51,785 nucleotides of DNA from Spirogloea muscicola. Taxonomy: Eukaryota; Streptophyta; Zygnematophyceae; Spirogloeales; Spirogloeaceae. The DNA lies in assembly GCA_009602725.1 (NCBI GenBank), contig WELB01000004.1:3636-55420 (forward strand). Direction: 5' to 3'. The notes beneath the pieces are model-generated. The model saw nothing but the letters and a program-made list of their open reading frames with translations, ran no database searches and was not told where the DNA came from. The stretch's first letter is position 1; each line of letters opens with the position of its first letter. Made by a program: the position numbers and the translations under genes. Shown in pieces: positions 23,250 to 36,492 of the stretch.

Positions 23250-23903
23250 CAGTCAACCCTGTCTAAGATTATCCTCCATTAGCTTATTTCCTCTATAACC
23301 TTATCAAATTCTAGCAAACCGAGTAGGTTCAGGCTTAAGGTTATAATCGTCCATATTTCCATACTTTACATAGTTTCCTCAAAAATAAACCTATACTTAT
23401 GGACGGACCGTGCGACCAACCATCCGACCCCGCCACCAGCATAAGTGGACCATGAGTAGTGACTTGAAAAGATTGTATGTAGTCTATGGCCTATGATAAA
23501 GTGCGCAATTACTACTTTAACGTGGCCGTCTCGTTGCCGCTACCTTGAACAGGACTCTGGCATAAGCAATCCGTCATGACGACTCGAAAATGGCGGTAAT
23601 GCAAGTGCGGCGGCTCTGCTTGAGCCGCCGCACTTGCTCAACGCGGGTGTCATGTTGAAGGCCACCGATGACGGCGAGCGCCGACGCTTGCTTCGCGTCC
23701 GACACATCAAGCATGTCGGCGACAGCTTGGAGAGCGGCAAGGCGTTCCTCCAAAGGTATGTAAGACACCTCTCGCACCGCAGCACCAGGGACCAGGTGTA
23801 CAGAATGGCACGTGATGTCACGTCATTGCCATTACCGTTATATCCTGTTTATCATTATACAAACCTCCCCAACCGACCGTATAACCTTAGACAGGGTTGA
23901 CTG
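23250..23903. mobile_element. Small DNA transposon with TA target duplication (Tc1/mariner-pogo like)
   Basis: Perfect 18-bp terminal inverted repeats CAGTCAACCCTGTCTAAG at 23250-23267 and in inverse at 23886-23903, extending to 23 bp with one mismatch. Both ends are flanked by TA (23248-23249 and 23904-23905), the target duplication of the Tc1/mariner superfamily. It is 654 bp long and AT-rich at the ends. No full transposase is present, so it is non-autonomous. The interior has a coding-like minus-strand stretch (about 23777-23600, LEERLAALQAVADMLDVSDA) that I cannot identify and a perfect 16-bp hairpin. Confidence 0.75.
23601..23637. repeat. Perfect 16-bp inverted repeat, 5-base loop
   Basis: GCAAGTGCGGCGGCTC, loop TGCTT, then the exact reverse complement. 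It is GC-rich inside an AT-rich transposon-like element. Confidence 0.95.
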
Positions 23904-23905
23904 TA

Positions 23906-24563
23906 CTAGGCTGGCCTTCAGAGTCACCGCCTCTCGTTGAGATTTTTCTACTTCACATCTCCTCGTAAGCTGAAGTAGCAAGGGGCCGACAGCGACCGCT
24001 GGGCCTCTCCCTGGTTCCCCTATGACTGCCTTGACGAGCCACCGGGCGCATCACACCCAACCCTTCCAGTCTGTGATCGTTCATAAGCGGAAACCTGCTG
24101 GAGGTCCAGGGCTGGAATCAGGACACCCAGGGGTCGAACCTGCCCGGTGCCTGACCGCATACCAACCTCTATTGATTTGCCATCAGGCCAGCTGCACTAC
24201 TTCATCGTCAAAGCACCCGCTCACATGAGCTGTATTGTTTTGTTCAAAGACCTCGTACAAGCAGGTGCATGAACAACATAGCCATTGCAAAGCAACTGTT
24301 TCAGCCGCCTGCTGCCTCTGCACTGAGATGATTGAGAAGCCTCTGATGAGAGGAATACACAGGGTCAATCTATGAAAATGATGACATCACCTGACCTGAA
24401 TGAGCAGTATAACAAAAGAATGAATATCTAAAACACATACTTGAGCTGCCTTGGAGAAGGAAGGGGTTGTCTGACGCAGTAAGGGCAAGATGTTATAAAC
24501 ACTTCAAGGCGGGAATTATTCTAGAGAGGCTTTCTCTCCAAAGCCTCTCTGTCTGGTTAAGTG
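23906..24563. other. 3' flank of TRAPPC3 gene
   Basis: No gene recognised. A minus-strand GGTTCGACCCC box at about 24145 resembles a tRNA T-arm/B-box, but no tRNA cloverleaf can be formed around it. Confidence 0.4.
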
Positions 24564-25828
<1,265 letters not shown>

Positions 25829-26400
25829 GGCGCGACGCGCCGGGGCCGCCGCCCCCCCGCGGGGGCGGGCCCGCGGCGCAGGCTGGCAAGGGTTGCGCGG
25901 GGGCAGCCCGGAGATCACAGGACCCGCAGCCAAAAGTAAGGCTTCCAGGCGTGGGCTCGCCAGACCCGACATTGGGAATGATGGGTGAAAAGCACCTCTT
26001 CTGAGTGGTGGGCGCCGCTAATGTAGGCCCGAAGACGGGACAAATGAGAAGTCTGCTCACAAAGGGGCGATCGCCGTGAAGGAGATGCAGCAGCTCTTCT
26101 TTACGGGCTGAAGGAATGCATAGGAAGAAAGACTCCAGTGGAGGGCGATGGTTGTGAGTGGCCAGCCAACAAAGGAAGGGCCAACCCACAAGAGAGTAGA
26201 GTCGGTCGAGCGGGCCAGCATTGGCAAGCACATGGAAGTTATCAACGTGATGCAGTGCCGCAGTGATGCTTGCCACCAGAGCCCCAAAATTGACTGTGCG
26301 TTACGCCGCTGCAGCAGCAACTGGGTCAGGTGCGCGGTTCGCTTGACATGAAAGTGGAAGCTTAGTCGAGCTACACCCTGCATGCGAAAGGTAAAGGAGT
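25829..26400. other. Upstream region of TRAPPC3, LINE scrap
   Basis: GC-rich 5' flank, then at 26145-26200 a minus-strand stem-loop scrap related to the GGGCTGGCCTCTCACAGCC element. No gene recognised. Confidence 0.4.
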
Positions 26401-26462
26401 GACAAGAGAGAAGGCGCGCGGGGCGCAAGAAATGAAAGGGAGGCCAACTCAAGCCAATACAC
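26400..26462 (-). repeat. LINE type A tail
   Basis: Minus strand reads ATTGGCTTGAGTTGGCCTCC, then TTTCATTTCTTGCGCCCCGC and GCGCCTTCTCTC. It lies about 0.65 kb upstream of the DUF2358-like gene, in the opposite orientation to it. Confidence 0.6.
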
Positions 26463-27115
26463 TGGACGGGGAACGGGGACAAGGAACGGGGACATGCTGC
26501 GATGGGCAAGCGTCCGGAGCGCCTGTGCGCTGTGAGAGGACCCGTGAGCAGGCCAGCCCAATGGGGAGGGCCACTGGCTATGGGGGCGGCGGCCAGGTGT
26601 GGCGGCGGGCCGTAACGCGGCCGAGCTGGGGGACCAGGACCAGCGGGCTGACGGAGGAGCAGCCACCTGCCGCGAGGCGCGAGCCCGGCCGTCGCTCCGC
26701 CCAGCCACCTCCCGGCGGCAGCAAGCGGCGGCTGAAAGCGGCGCGAGACGGTGCTGCCCGACGTCGGCCGCCACCGGCTCTTCCGCTTTCAGCAGCGCCA
26801 GTCTAAGCTGGTCATCGGCCCCGGGGCCCCCCCGCGGCCGCCGCCGCCACCGCCGCCGCTGCCGCCGCCGCCGGACATCTGGGAGGACGCCGCTAGGACC
26901 TTGTNGCAGCGCCCGGTCGTGCCGCCGCGCCCGTCGCCTGCGGGTCCGGCTGGCCAGGTGACGCCGCAGCCGCAGGCGCAGGCACTTGAGCTGCAGCAGC
27001 AGCGAGCAGCCGCCACTGTGGAGGCCGCAGGAGAGCCATCGTCAGGCTCGCCGCTTGTGCAGCCTTGCCCTGACGCACATGTAACCGCCTCGCAGGCAGA
27101 GCCCACGGGCCACCC
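26463..27115. other. GC-rich upstream region with single n at 26905
   Basis: Very GC-rich with a CCG tract at 26833-26875. Open frames run on both strands but show no conserved protein. The n at 26905 may be a scaffold join, so the upper part may not belong to the following gene. Confidence 0.4.
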
Positions 27116-28791
27116 ATGGCGGCCAGCAGCTCCATGCGGCGTCTGCGACTTCCGCAGGTGCCGGCCAGGCGGCCGGCGGCGACCGCGCCGCGGCACAGCA
27201 CCGGTGAGTGCCAACACGACGTCCTGCATGCTCACGGGACGAAGCTCAATCTCCCAATACATGGCCATTGCCGTCTTCGCTGAGACTGGCTATTGAGCAC
27301 CGGCCATGCCGTCACTGGACGTGCCGCAGGAGTGCGTGTCGCGGCCGCACCAGAGGGCGAGGGCAGCTCGAGGGGCGCCAGCCCCGGGGTCGGCCTGTCG
27401 CAGGAGGAGGTCGCCACGCCCAGCGGCAGCGGCTCGACCACGGCGACCGTGAAGCCGACTAGCGCCGACCCAGAGGTGGACAGGCTTATGGACTCGGTGT
27501 CGTTCGGCCAGCTCTGCGACGAATTCGAGTGCATCAGCAGCCCTTCCGTGGAGCGCACGGCCCGGCAGCTAGCACGAGACATCCTCGACATCCGAGAGGA
27601 CCGCCGGCTGCTCAGCTCCTTTGGTGTCTTTGTCAAATACAAGGTGTGCGGCTCGGAATGGCTGCCTAGCTCCGGGCTTTGCAGGGCTTTCTCGGGGCTC
27701 TGAAAAGCAGTGGAGTGCCAGTGGCGAGAAGTACGCGCTGGTTGATGTCAATGTATGCTGCTATGGGACGAGGGACAGAAGTTAGCCCGCAAGCTACTGG
27801 CCGGGCATCCTGTACACTGGTTGTCGCACAACGCTCCCATGCTCAAGCCAGTAAGTTGCTGCGGCTCCTGTGGCATGCCAGGACCCTCTGCGCTCGTTCA
27901 CAGGCCGAGAGAAGTACAAGCGCCCGTCCTGGATCAAAAACGCCCTGGACGATCCGCAAGTGGTAAGTTCCTGTGAAGTGAATGCAGGCAGAGTGGTTCA
28001 CATTCAAGAGCTACAGGCTCAGCATTTGTATGTTGGCAAGACCAAGCGCGACGCTCGTCTCTGTCTCCTTTCATGCTTTCTGGATCCATTCTCGAATTCT
28101 GAGAGTTGCTGTGTGCTGGCGGTTGTTTCATAGGTGGTGCTGCAGATGGTGATGCGGACCACCAGCGAGCTAACAATACGGTGGCGCGTCCAGGGGAAGC
28201 CAAGGCTCCCGCCGGCGTCCATTGTGGCCGGTCCGCTCTTGTTGACAATCACCTCCACGTTTGTGCTAAATCAGATCAGCGGGCAGGTTGTCGAGCACCG
28301 CGATGAGTGGGACCTCAGCGGGTCCAGCGTCCCTGGCGCTGCGTACTTCTGGTCCTCGCGTCTCGCCTGGACAGTCGCAGAGCAGGGCCGAGATGCGTCC
28401 GAGGCCATGAAGGGTGCAGCGAGGCTCCTGGATCAGGGCCGCGATGAGGGTTCCAATATTTACCCTGACCCTTCCGGCGACCCGCGTAAGGTGCAGCCAT
28501 GACCGTCCTTTGAGGTGGTTTTTGTTTCGAGGTTGACGCTCTGTCCTGGCGCGCATACAGAACTTGTCAGTAGAGCTCTTAGTCCCCCTGTCCTTTTCTC
28601 CTGTGCCTGAACATTACTAGCAATGCAAAGCTGCATCCTTGACAATTGCTGGCCAGGTCTGTGAGAGTGCTAACCACGGGTTTCTCGTGCAGTTCTTCCA
28701 GCAGGATAACCCCAACAGCGAGCTGTACCAGATTGGCCTGGCCATTGCTCTGCTTTACCTCCTAGTGCAGTTCCTCCGCTTCACGCTCTAA
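27116..28791 (+). CDS. DUF2358-like (NTF2/SnoaL-fold) predicted plastid protein
   Basis: Five exons in phase: 27116-27203, 27330-27643, 27882-27962, 28134-28490, 28693-28791, giving about 312 residues. The N-terminus MAASSSMRRLRLPQVPARRP looks like a chloroplast transit peptide (Ser/Arg-rich, few acidic residues). The centre, DPLRSFTGREKYKR...LTIRWRVQGKPRLP...GQVVEHRDEWDLSG, matches the pattern of DUF2358 proteins, a cone-shaped NTF2-like fold found in plants and cyanobacteria; the function is not established. The C-terminus (YQIGLAIALLYLLVQFLRFTL) is a likely single membrane anchor, which I do not recall for the family. Start ATG chosen because exon 1 splices in phase to exon 2 (Gly codon split G|GA). 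Confidence 0.75.
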
Positions 28792-29299
28792 AGGTGCTGC
28801 ATCTCAAAGATCGCTGCTCCTCCTTTTAGCTTCACCTCTGCGTCGCTGTGCACATCAGCAGTATGCAGGAGGACTAGATGCGTCGTCACAGCAGCCAAGG
28901 CTACTGCGAGTAGGCGGCTTGAATGGTTTTGCTTGCGTCTGCCTCCTCACCAGACATTACAATCTGTCGACCACTTCACGGGGCTCATTGGCCAACTTTG
29001 ACAAGTGTTTGTACAAGCTGCAATATCCAAGCTGTCCCCTTTGACGGCCCTTGAAGGAGTCTGCAAAGTGATTACAAACTACACTAGAATTATGCTACTG
29101 GAATGGCCAATGTAACAATGTCCACAGTCAGGGTGGGTTTAAGCCACCAAAGAATCAGGGCAATGAGTCGTGTACCAAGCGACCGAGAGGAGGTACACGG
29201 GTGAAAGAGCGTTGCGGTGTGCATTTAATGCGTGCTTACCATGCAACAAGGCTCACAGACAAGACTTACAGGTTATGCATACATGACCTTTTGCAGGTC
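28792..29299. other. Convergent intergenic region
   Basis: Between the 3' ends of the DUF2358-like gene and the cysteinyl-tRNA synthetase gene. Nothing recognisable. Confidence 0.4.
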
Positions 29300-32200
29300 T
29301 TAACCAGTAACAGGATCCTCGTCCATGGCAGCAGGCCGCCACAGCGTTCCATCGCCTCCATCCATAAGCAGCACCCCCAGGGCTGCCAGCTCCATTCGTA
29401 TTGCATCTGCCTGTCCGTAATCCTTATTGGCGCGTGCAGCAGCCCGCTTGGCCATGTGAGAAGCCAGGACCTCCCTTGTGAGGCCTCGCCGTTTCAAAGC
29501 TAGCTCCTTCAGCTCCTCAACAACCTGCAGGATCAGTACGCTTGAGTGCTAGTGAGTGATGATGCTCCAGCTACTTTAAGGGACGGAAAAGCATGTCAGG
29601 CAAATCATCAGCTCTGCAGAGGTGCATGCAGGAGCAGAATGACCATATGGCACTCTTATATTCGGAAGATACAAAAGGTACTTGCAGGGAGCAGCTGAGG
29701 AGTTCAGAGTGCAAACAGCGCACATCCACATAATCTGCCACTGAGAGACCAAGAATCTCCACTGCTGTCTCAACCGACTGCTGCAATAACATCAGGGATG
29801 CTTGTCTTGCTTTGTCTTTCCTCCCCTACAAGGGCCAATCTCAACAGATAAGTGAATGATAGATACGTCTCATGTCAATTAGGTGGTGCTTGTTCATAAC
29901 ATGAGGGTGCTACTCTGAACTGTCATTCGTGTCCACCATCATTTACAGCTCAAAAAGGTGGACAAATACTGCCTGCCCAGGTGTTTAACGTGGTTTGGTA
30001 GCTACATCAGTACAGTGTACCCTCTCACCTGCTTGGTATGCATGAGGTCATTCATGAGCTTCAAAGGCTCAACTATTGCAGCTATTGCTAAAGGTGTGTG
30101 CAAATCATCTGCCATTGCAGCAGCAAAAGTGTCCGTCAACTTGAGGGCCTCATCTTCTGCCAGCTTTGACGCCGCCAAGCTGCCATCTTGTGCAACTTCT
30201 GAGATGGCGTTGCAATCTGCTAGGGTCTGCAAAGTGGACAGGGCTCCTACATCAGTCTTGAGAAAGTTGTATGGGATGGGACTTTCTCCAGAACTTCTTA
30301 TTGTTACCCATCTACAGAAGAGTAGAAGTCCTTATAATTGGTAAGGCGTGTCAGCTACAGGAATCTGGGCTTATATGACTACTCAACTAGGGAGTGGAGG
30401 ATCGTAGCTTCAAACAGGCGAATTAACTATGACATACAATGACTCGTTACCATTTGCAGGTTCAAGCTACAGACCTGGTAGAGGTAGAAGCACCTGTCAG
30501 AAGCAGCCTCCAGTGACTGTTGAGAGTAATTCATGGGCGACCTGTACTGCGTACCAAGAAGGAACAATCGCAAAGCAAGAGGATGATACTCTTCAAGCAC
30601 CTGCGAGGGACAACAATGGACCGCATGCAACATCAGTCAAATGCAGGAATGGCATGAGCGAGAAGCTGAAAGATGAAGCCTTCTGGCACACGCACACACT
30701 TAGCGATGTGTACCTTGCGGATGGTAAAGAAGTTGCCTAAGGACTTGGACATCTTCACAGCGTCCACGGTGACGAAGCCATTGTGGAGCCAGTAGCCAAC
30801 ATGGGAGTCGCAGCACACAGCCTTGTTCTGAGCAAGCTCATTCTCATGGTGGGGAAAGATGAGATCGCTGCCGCCACCATGGATGTCCATCTGAGGTCCC
30901 AGATACTCAGCGCTCATGGCGCTGCATTCAATGTGCCAGCCTGGCCTTCCTGGCCCCCACGGGCTCTGCCATGAAAGCTCGCCCTGCTTGGCGCTCTGCA
31001 ACGCAAGCAGCTCGACCTCTGAATGAATTGGACTTCATCTCAAATCTCAAGCATACTCGTCGTGTGCTCCAACCACTCAATCAAGGTACGTACCGAAGCA
31101 ATGTGTCTAGCACTTCACATTCTTACTGTTGATTGTGCTTTAGCAGGCTCTTGGCTTGACCAGGAAATCTGTCTGAGCTAGATTCGGCCAAGCTCTGTGG
31201 AGCTTTGTAAACTCAATCAAGAAACTATGACACCCACTTCTCCATATTTGTATCACCCACGTAAGACATCCTCACCTTCCATAGGGCAAAATCTGCTGGA
31301 TTTCGCTTGCGCTCATCAACAGCAACTCGTGTGCCGGCCCTGTTCTCTTCAGGGCGCCTACCAGATAGGGCTCCGTAACCAGGCAGGCTATCCACACTGT
31401 AGAAGACATCTCCTCCCACAGCGTATCCATGCCCCTTGTCCACAATCTGCAAGGCGTGCAGGCCTGGATGAGCTTGCCCCATGGACAAAATGCCTGCAGT
31501 CAATGGACTCTCTTCCAAGGAGAGACCTGCAAACGTACTTGATTTCTCCAGCAATTGAACGCTTGATTACCTGCTTGATCATACTAATAATTGGGCTGAT
31601 ATGAGTGGTGACACGTGGCTCCACGGTAGGCGATAAGCAGCCCAGGGCCTCCATGTCTGCCTTGAACTCGTGGAAGAAGCGGTCGCTCAGCTCTGAAGGG
31701 CTTTCTCCAAGCTCAGAGGCTCTCTTCAGTATCTGCATGCAAGAAGACCGGCTGATACACTTTGGCCTCATCCCAGTCTCTTGCAGCTAGGCTGATGTCA
31801 ACCAACAATCTGAGGCTTTAAGTAGTTACTCTTGCACTTAGGATTGGCAAACCCATATTGCATCTGCCACGTGAATCCCCAGCCAATGCTTGCATCGAGA
31901 GTGCTGCCTTTTGGAAGTTGATCTAAACCCCTTGGACGCCTGAGTGCACTCGTAAGTAAAGTGTGAGGTTCCATATCAGCTCAGTCATGTACCTTGGGCT
32001 ACGCCAGCATGTATAAGGGCGTTCACCTTGTCGTCAACGTCAGTGACATTCCGGACATAATTGACGCTGTAATTCAGGTGACGGAGGTACCTGCGCACGG
32101 AAGCGGGTGTCATAACCCGTCGCAAGCTCACGCAGAACCGAGGCAACCTCGATATATAGACAGATAGATAGAAGAGGCCAGAGTCGCGCAGGGAGCAGCA

Positions 32201-32577
32201 GGTCAGCGTCGTATGGGGGACAAGCAGCAGAGAGCGCACCGATAGAGCACGTCAAAGGTGACGTAGACTCTGGCGTGGCCAATGTGGCTGTAGTCGTACA
32301 CGGTGACGCCGCAGACGTACATTGAGACCTGGCCCGCCACCCAGGGAGCGAACGCCTCCTTCTGCCTCGTCATCGTGTTGAACAGCCGCAGCGGCGGGGG
32401 TTGGCCGGCAGCCGCCGCCGAAGCCTCCGCAGCGCCATCCTGCTCCGCCTGCGCCTGCCGCTGGCCTCGCTGCAGCTCGCGCGAGCTCAGCGGAGCCGGC
32501 GCGGCTGAGCTGGATCGGGCACCGCAGCCGCCGGATGGCGCCACGCCGAGGCGCCACCACGCCGGCGCCGCTGCCGC
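29300..32577 (-). CDS. CARS: Cysteinyl-tRNA synthetase, organellar type, 5' end in gap
   Basis: Class I synthetase charging tRNA-Cys; closest in my memory to the chloroplast/mitochondrial plant enzyme (SYCO). Exons in phase: from the gap to 32240, then 32090-32027, 31732-31571, 31446-31276, 30995-30714, 30600-30475, 30226-30029, 29825-29682, 29524-29300. Seen: zinc Cys in [14 protein letters not shown] motif in [25 protein letters not shown], zinc ligands in [18 protein letters not shown] and FPHHENE, KMSKS in [26 protein letters not shown], and a C-terminal anticodon-region helix bundle ([18 protein letters not shown]). The N-terminus, presumably a targeting peptide, runs into the N gap at 32578. 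Divergent from the carrier gene on the other side of the gap, so they may share a promoter. Confidence 0.95.
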
Positions 32578-33127
32578 NNNNNNNNNNNNNNNNNNNNNNN
32601 NNNNNNNNNNNNNNNNNNNNNNNNNNNNNNNNNNNNNNNNNNNNNNNNNNNNNNNNNNNNNNNNNNNNNNNNNNNNNNNNNNNNNNNNNNNNNNNNNNNN
32701 NNNNNNNNNNNNNNNNNNNNNNNNNNNNNNNNNNNNNNNNNNNNNNNNNNNNNNNNNNNNNNNNNNNNNNNNNNNNNNNNNNNNNNNNNNNNNNNNNNNN
32801 NNNNNNNNNNNNNNNNNNNNNNNNNNNNNNNNNNNNNNNNNNNNNNNNNNNNNNNNNNNNNNNNNNNNNNNNNNNNNNNNNNNNNNNNNNNNNNNNNNNN
32901 NNNNNNNNNNNNNNNNNNNNNNNNNNNNNNNNNNNNNNNNNNNNNNNNNNNNNNNNNNNNNNNNNNNNNNNNNNNNNNNNNNNNNNNNNNNNNNNNNNNN
33001 NNNNNNNNNNNNNNNNNNNNNNNNNNNNNNNNNNNNNNNNNNNNNNNNNNNNNNNNNNNNNNNNNNNNNNNNNNNNNNNNNNNNNNNNNNNNNNNNNNNN
33101 NNNNNNNNNNNNNNNNNNNNNNNNNNN
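32578..33127. other. Assembly gap (550 n)
   Basis: Run of n hiding the first coding bases of both the cysteinyl-tRNA synthetase gene (-) and the ADNT1-like carrier gene (+) and the promoter between them. Flanks are extremely GC-rich, which probably explains the gap. Confidence 0.99.
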
Positions 33128-35642
33128 CCGCCACGCCGCGACGGCGCCCGCGGCCGCGGAAACGGCCCCACCGGCGCCCGACGCGCTCTCGCGCGGCCCC
33201 ACGGCCGCGCTGAAGTCCCCGTGGAGCGACGCCCTCGCCATCGGCAAGTCCCTCGTCGCCGGCGGCGTCGCAGGCGGCGTGTGAGCTCTCCCGGCCCTCC
33301 TCGTCTGCCCTCGCTCTCCTTGTCTTCGCAGCACTTGGGGCCCGCTGGTCGAGCCGCACTGTGGGCTGCTGCGCAAGAGCCCGTCAGCGCTTCTCGGCGC
33401 CCGCTCGTGCCCGTCGCCAAGCTCGCACGTTGCTACGTCTTTCCGTGATGGGAAATTCGTCGTCAGGTCCCGCTCTGCCGTCGCGCCGCTGGAGCGCCTC
33501 AAGATTCTCCTCCAGGTACTCCTTTGCACTCAATGGCCGCCACTTGACGCATCCCGCACATACTTCTCATTCGTGGCATCGTGGCATCACAAACAGAGTG
33601 CCAACAGATTGTGCTACTGAGCATAAGCTGGCCTCGCATGCAGCAGCGTGGGTTCAGTCAGGAACTGACCTGCGAGTCTACCTTGTCAGCTGCAAGCAAG
33701 TGCGCAATAAGAATTCGCGGAGCTGCATTTGCGCAGGTGCAAAATGCGCACAACCGGAAGTACACGGGCACGTGGCAGGGCTTGCGCTATATATGGAGGA
33801 CTGAGGGCCTGCCCGGCTTCTTCAAGGGCAACGGCACTAACTGTGCCCGCATCGTGCCCAACTCGGCTGTTAAGTTCCTCGCATACGAGCAAGCATCCAG
33901 GTATGCGTGTCCTACATTTACACCATGTCCAAGCAATGCTGCCTTGAGAGTACGTGATTTTTCAAGCAGTTGTGAGCTAAAGAGATTGTCGTTGCCTGCT
34001 GTCGACAGTCGACGAGGTTGCTTCCTGGAGAGGCTGGTTTGTGTGACCACGATGCGATACTACGTTCAATCCAATCAATTGACGGCTGTTGTCCCGTGAA
34101 TGCAGTGGTATACTGTACTTCCTAAGACAGCAAGACGGTGGAAAGGGTATGATGCAGCTCTCTGAAATTTCTGTAGAGCAAGTTTGAGCTTCCCGCAGTC
34201 AGGCTCCTGCAAGGGAATGCATGCTCATTATAGTCACATCATCCGGGGCCCATTTAATTTGCTTCCACCTGTCACATTGGCCTGAATACTAGCAATCTCT
34301 TGCTCGCGTGCTATCTGGGGCAGCTAGATGTGCAAGGCCAGTGGCATAGTCATTGAGTCAGGAATTCATTTGCTTTGCGACTTCCTAGGCAGCGAACTGA
34401 TGCAGAAGGTCACCAGAGGTCTTCAATCGAGCCTTGACATTGCACCTGACCTTGGCTGGCCAGATGCGGAGCTCACGCCTCTGCTGCGGCTGGGGGCTGG
34501 TGCTGCTGCTGGTATTGTAGCAATGTCTGCAACGTACCCTCTAGACATGGTCCGGGGCAGGCTTACTGTACAGGTACAGCCTGCTCGCATGGACATTTAG
34601 AGCTGTTCTTCTGGATCTCACAAGAGTGAACAGTGGCAGTAGCCCCAGATGGCTTGCGTGGCATTCAGGCATACATTGGTGTTGTACGTTCTCTGGAATG
34701 TCCTGCATCATGGTCAAGACTTTGACAGACCTGCAACGTGCTTGGGTTTTTGCATACAGGAGGCTGGTGCTCATCAGTACAAAGGAATGACGCACGCTAT
34801 GAGCACCATCGTGCGGGATGAGGGCTTCTTCGCCCTGTACAAGGGCTGGTTGCCGTCTGTGATAGGAGTGGTATCGATCTCTTCACCTTCACCCTATACT
34901 TGGTCTTTGTTGCCTCAGCTTATGCCAAGGTTCTGCCAAACATTCATCACAACAGCCTGTGAGGTTGTCATGGCCTGTGATGAGGCAGCCGACTGCTGCT
35001 GTTTCCATTGCGTGTCTGACTTGGCCCTGCATTTCGATGATGCTGGCGCGCAGATACCGTACGTTGGTCTCAACTTCTGTGTGTACGAAACTCTGAAGGA
35101 CTGGGTGCTGAAGGCGCAGCTGATAGAGAGTGGTCCACAGGAGCTTAGCGTCGTCACCAAGCTCGCATGCGGGGCAGCCGCTGGGACAGTCGGGCAGACT
35201 GTGGCCTACCCACTCGACGTCGTGCGCCGGAGGATGCAGATGGTGGGCTGGAAGCAGGCAACCGTTGGCCCCGACGGCAGGGTCATCCCCCCCCTTCACT
35301 ACACTGGCATGGTGGACGCCTTCGTCAAGACCATCCGGTATGAGGGATTTGCAGCACTGTACAAAGGACTTGTGCCCAACTTTGTCAAGGTGCGCAACTC
35401 TATGCCAGCATGCGAGAACGTCAGCTTGCCCCTGCTTGGACCGCTTGTAATATCATCAAATCTCGCGAGGCTGCCAGCAACAAGCTTGTTATCTTACTCC
35501 CCAGAGTTGTCGTTTGCATTTGCCAGTTTGTTAAATCCATCACAATTGGGCTTTGCAGGTTGTGCCTTCCATTGCCATCGCCTTCGTAACGTATGAGGTC
35601 ATGCGGGACCTGCTCGGGGTCGAGTTTCGGATATCTGAATGA
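33128..35642 (+). CDS. ADNT1: Mitochondrial adenine nucleotide carrier, ADNT1 type, 5' end in gap
   Basis: Mitochondrial carrier family protein; plant ADNT1 exchanges AMP/ADP with ATP across the inner membrane. Visible exons in phase: 33128-33280, 33467-33515, 33737-33900, 34393-34573, 34760-34870, 35054-35389, 35559-35642. Three carrier repeats are seen with their Px[D/E]xx[R/K] signatures: APLERLK (repeat 1), YPLDMVRGRL (repeat 2), YPLDVVRRRM (repeat 3). Also GNGTNCARIVPNSAVKFLAY, LPSVIGVIPYVGLNFCVYE, HYTGMVDAF and end YEVMRDLLGVEFRISE, all close to Arabidopsis ADNT1. The start codon lies in the gap. The acceptor of exon 4 was set at 34393 because only that keeps the frame. Confidence 0.93.
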
Positions 35643-36492
35643 CCAGCTGAAGATATGATGAGAGTCTAAGCCTGGTGGCGCCACTGAGGCAGATGTGCCA
35701 CGTGGCAGCAGCCATGTAATGCAATTTGAGTATTAGCTTGCTCCGTGTCAGATGCGAACCACTAGAGAAGCTGACGCTTGCAACACTCGGCCTGTTTGAC
35801 CTCGCTTTTGTAGGACATAAAGTAGATGTAACATTGCCTAGTATTTCCAAGTGGCATGTGCTGCTTCTGTTTGAGCCAGATCGGTTATCCTCCCAATTGA
35901 GATGGCCGGCCTAAAGCCTGAAGATTAGGAGCAGATCCTTGCGGCTGACAGGCAACTGATGCTGCCCTGGAGCACAAGCTTTGGCTGCTCCAACCAATCT
36001 TGGTGAAGGATCATGCACAATGAGCATATGTCTAGTGTCTCAGAGCTGAAGCTGGTCTCGCTGTCAGGAAAGTCTCCAAGCTAAGAGCACACTTTCTGGC
36101 CTGATCAGCAGTGATAACACCAGCAACATGGCATGATCAGCAGTAGTAATACCAGCAACAGCAATCACCGAGAAGCTCACAAGGGCTTGTCCAGTCTGCT
36201 GCTCTGCCTGACAAGCCTGAGTTTGTCTCGTGTCAGCATTTACAATCGTTCTTGACACTGGCCCTGAAATCTGCCAGATACCTGACGTGACAAAAGAGAG
36301 AACCAAGAGCGGACTGACTCACTAAAGCACAGGCATTATGACTTGTCTATGTGCTAACTCTTCAAAGAGTGAACACTTTGAAAGAGTGAACAGCCTAGAT
36401 GCCAACATCTGCTCTTGCTTGTTGAATGTGCGCTTACTTGCTCCACCCAACTTTGCTGTATCTTCAGCTATGTGCAGCATCAGCAGCAAGGC
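35643..36492. other. Convergent intergenic region with short tandem repeats
   Basis: Holds a degenerate two-unit repeat of about 30 bases (GATCAGCAGT...ACCAGCAACA) at about 36103-36160. No gene recognised. Confidence 0.4.

Noticed and set aside
24108-24200. Possible tRNA gene or tRNA-derived SINE on the minus strand
   Set aside because: There is a good B-box-like GGTTCGACCCC and a GGTTGG D-loop-like word, but no 7-bp acceptor stem or anticodon arm can be formed at the right spacing.
26789-27268. Minus-strand 159-codon frame near the DUF2358-like gene
   Set aside because: It is antisense to the transit-peptide exon and a CCG tract; the translation is Gly/Pro low complexity.
32203-33529. Long open frames spanning the 550-n gap on both strands
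   Set aside because: They are open only because n cannot encode a stop; the true genes diverge from the gap.
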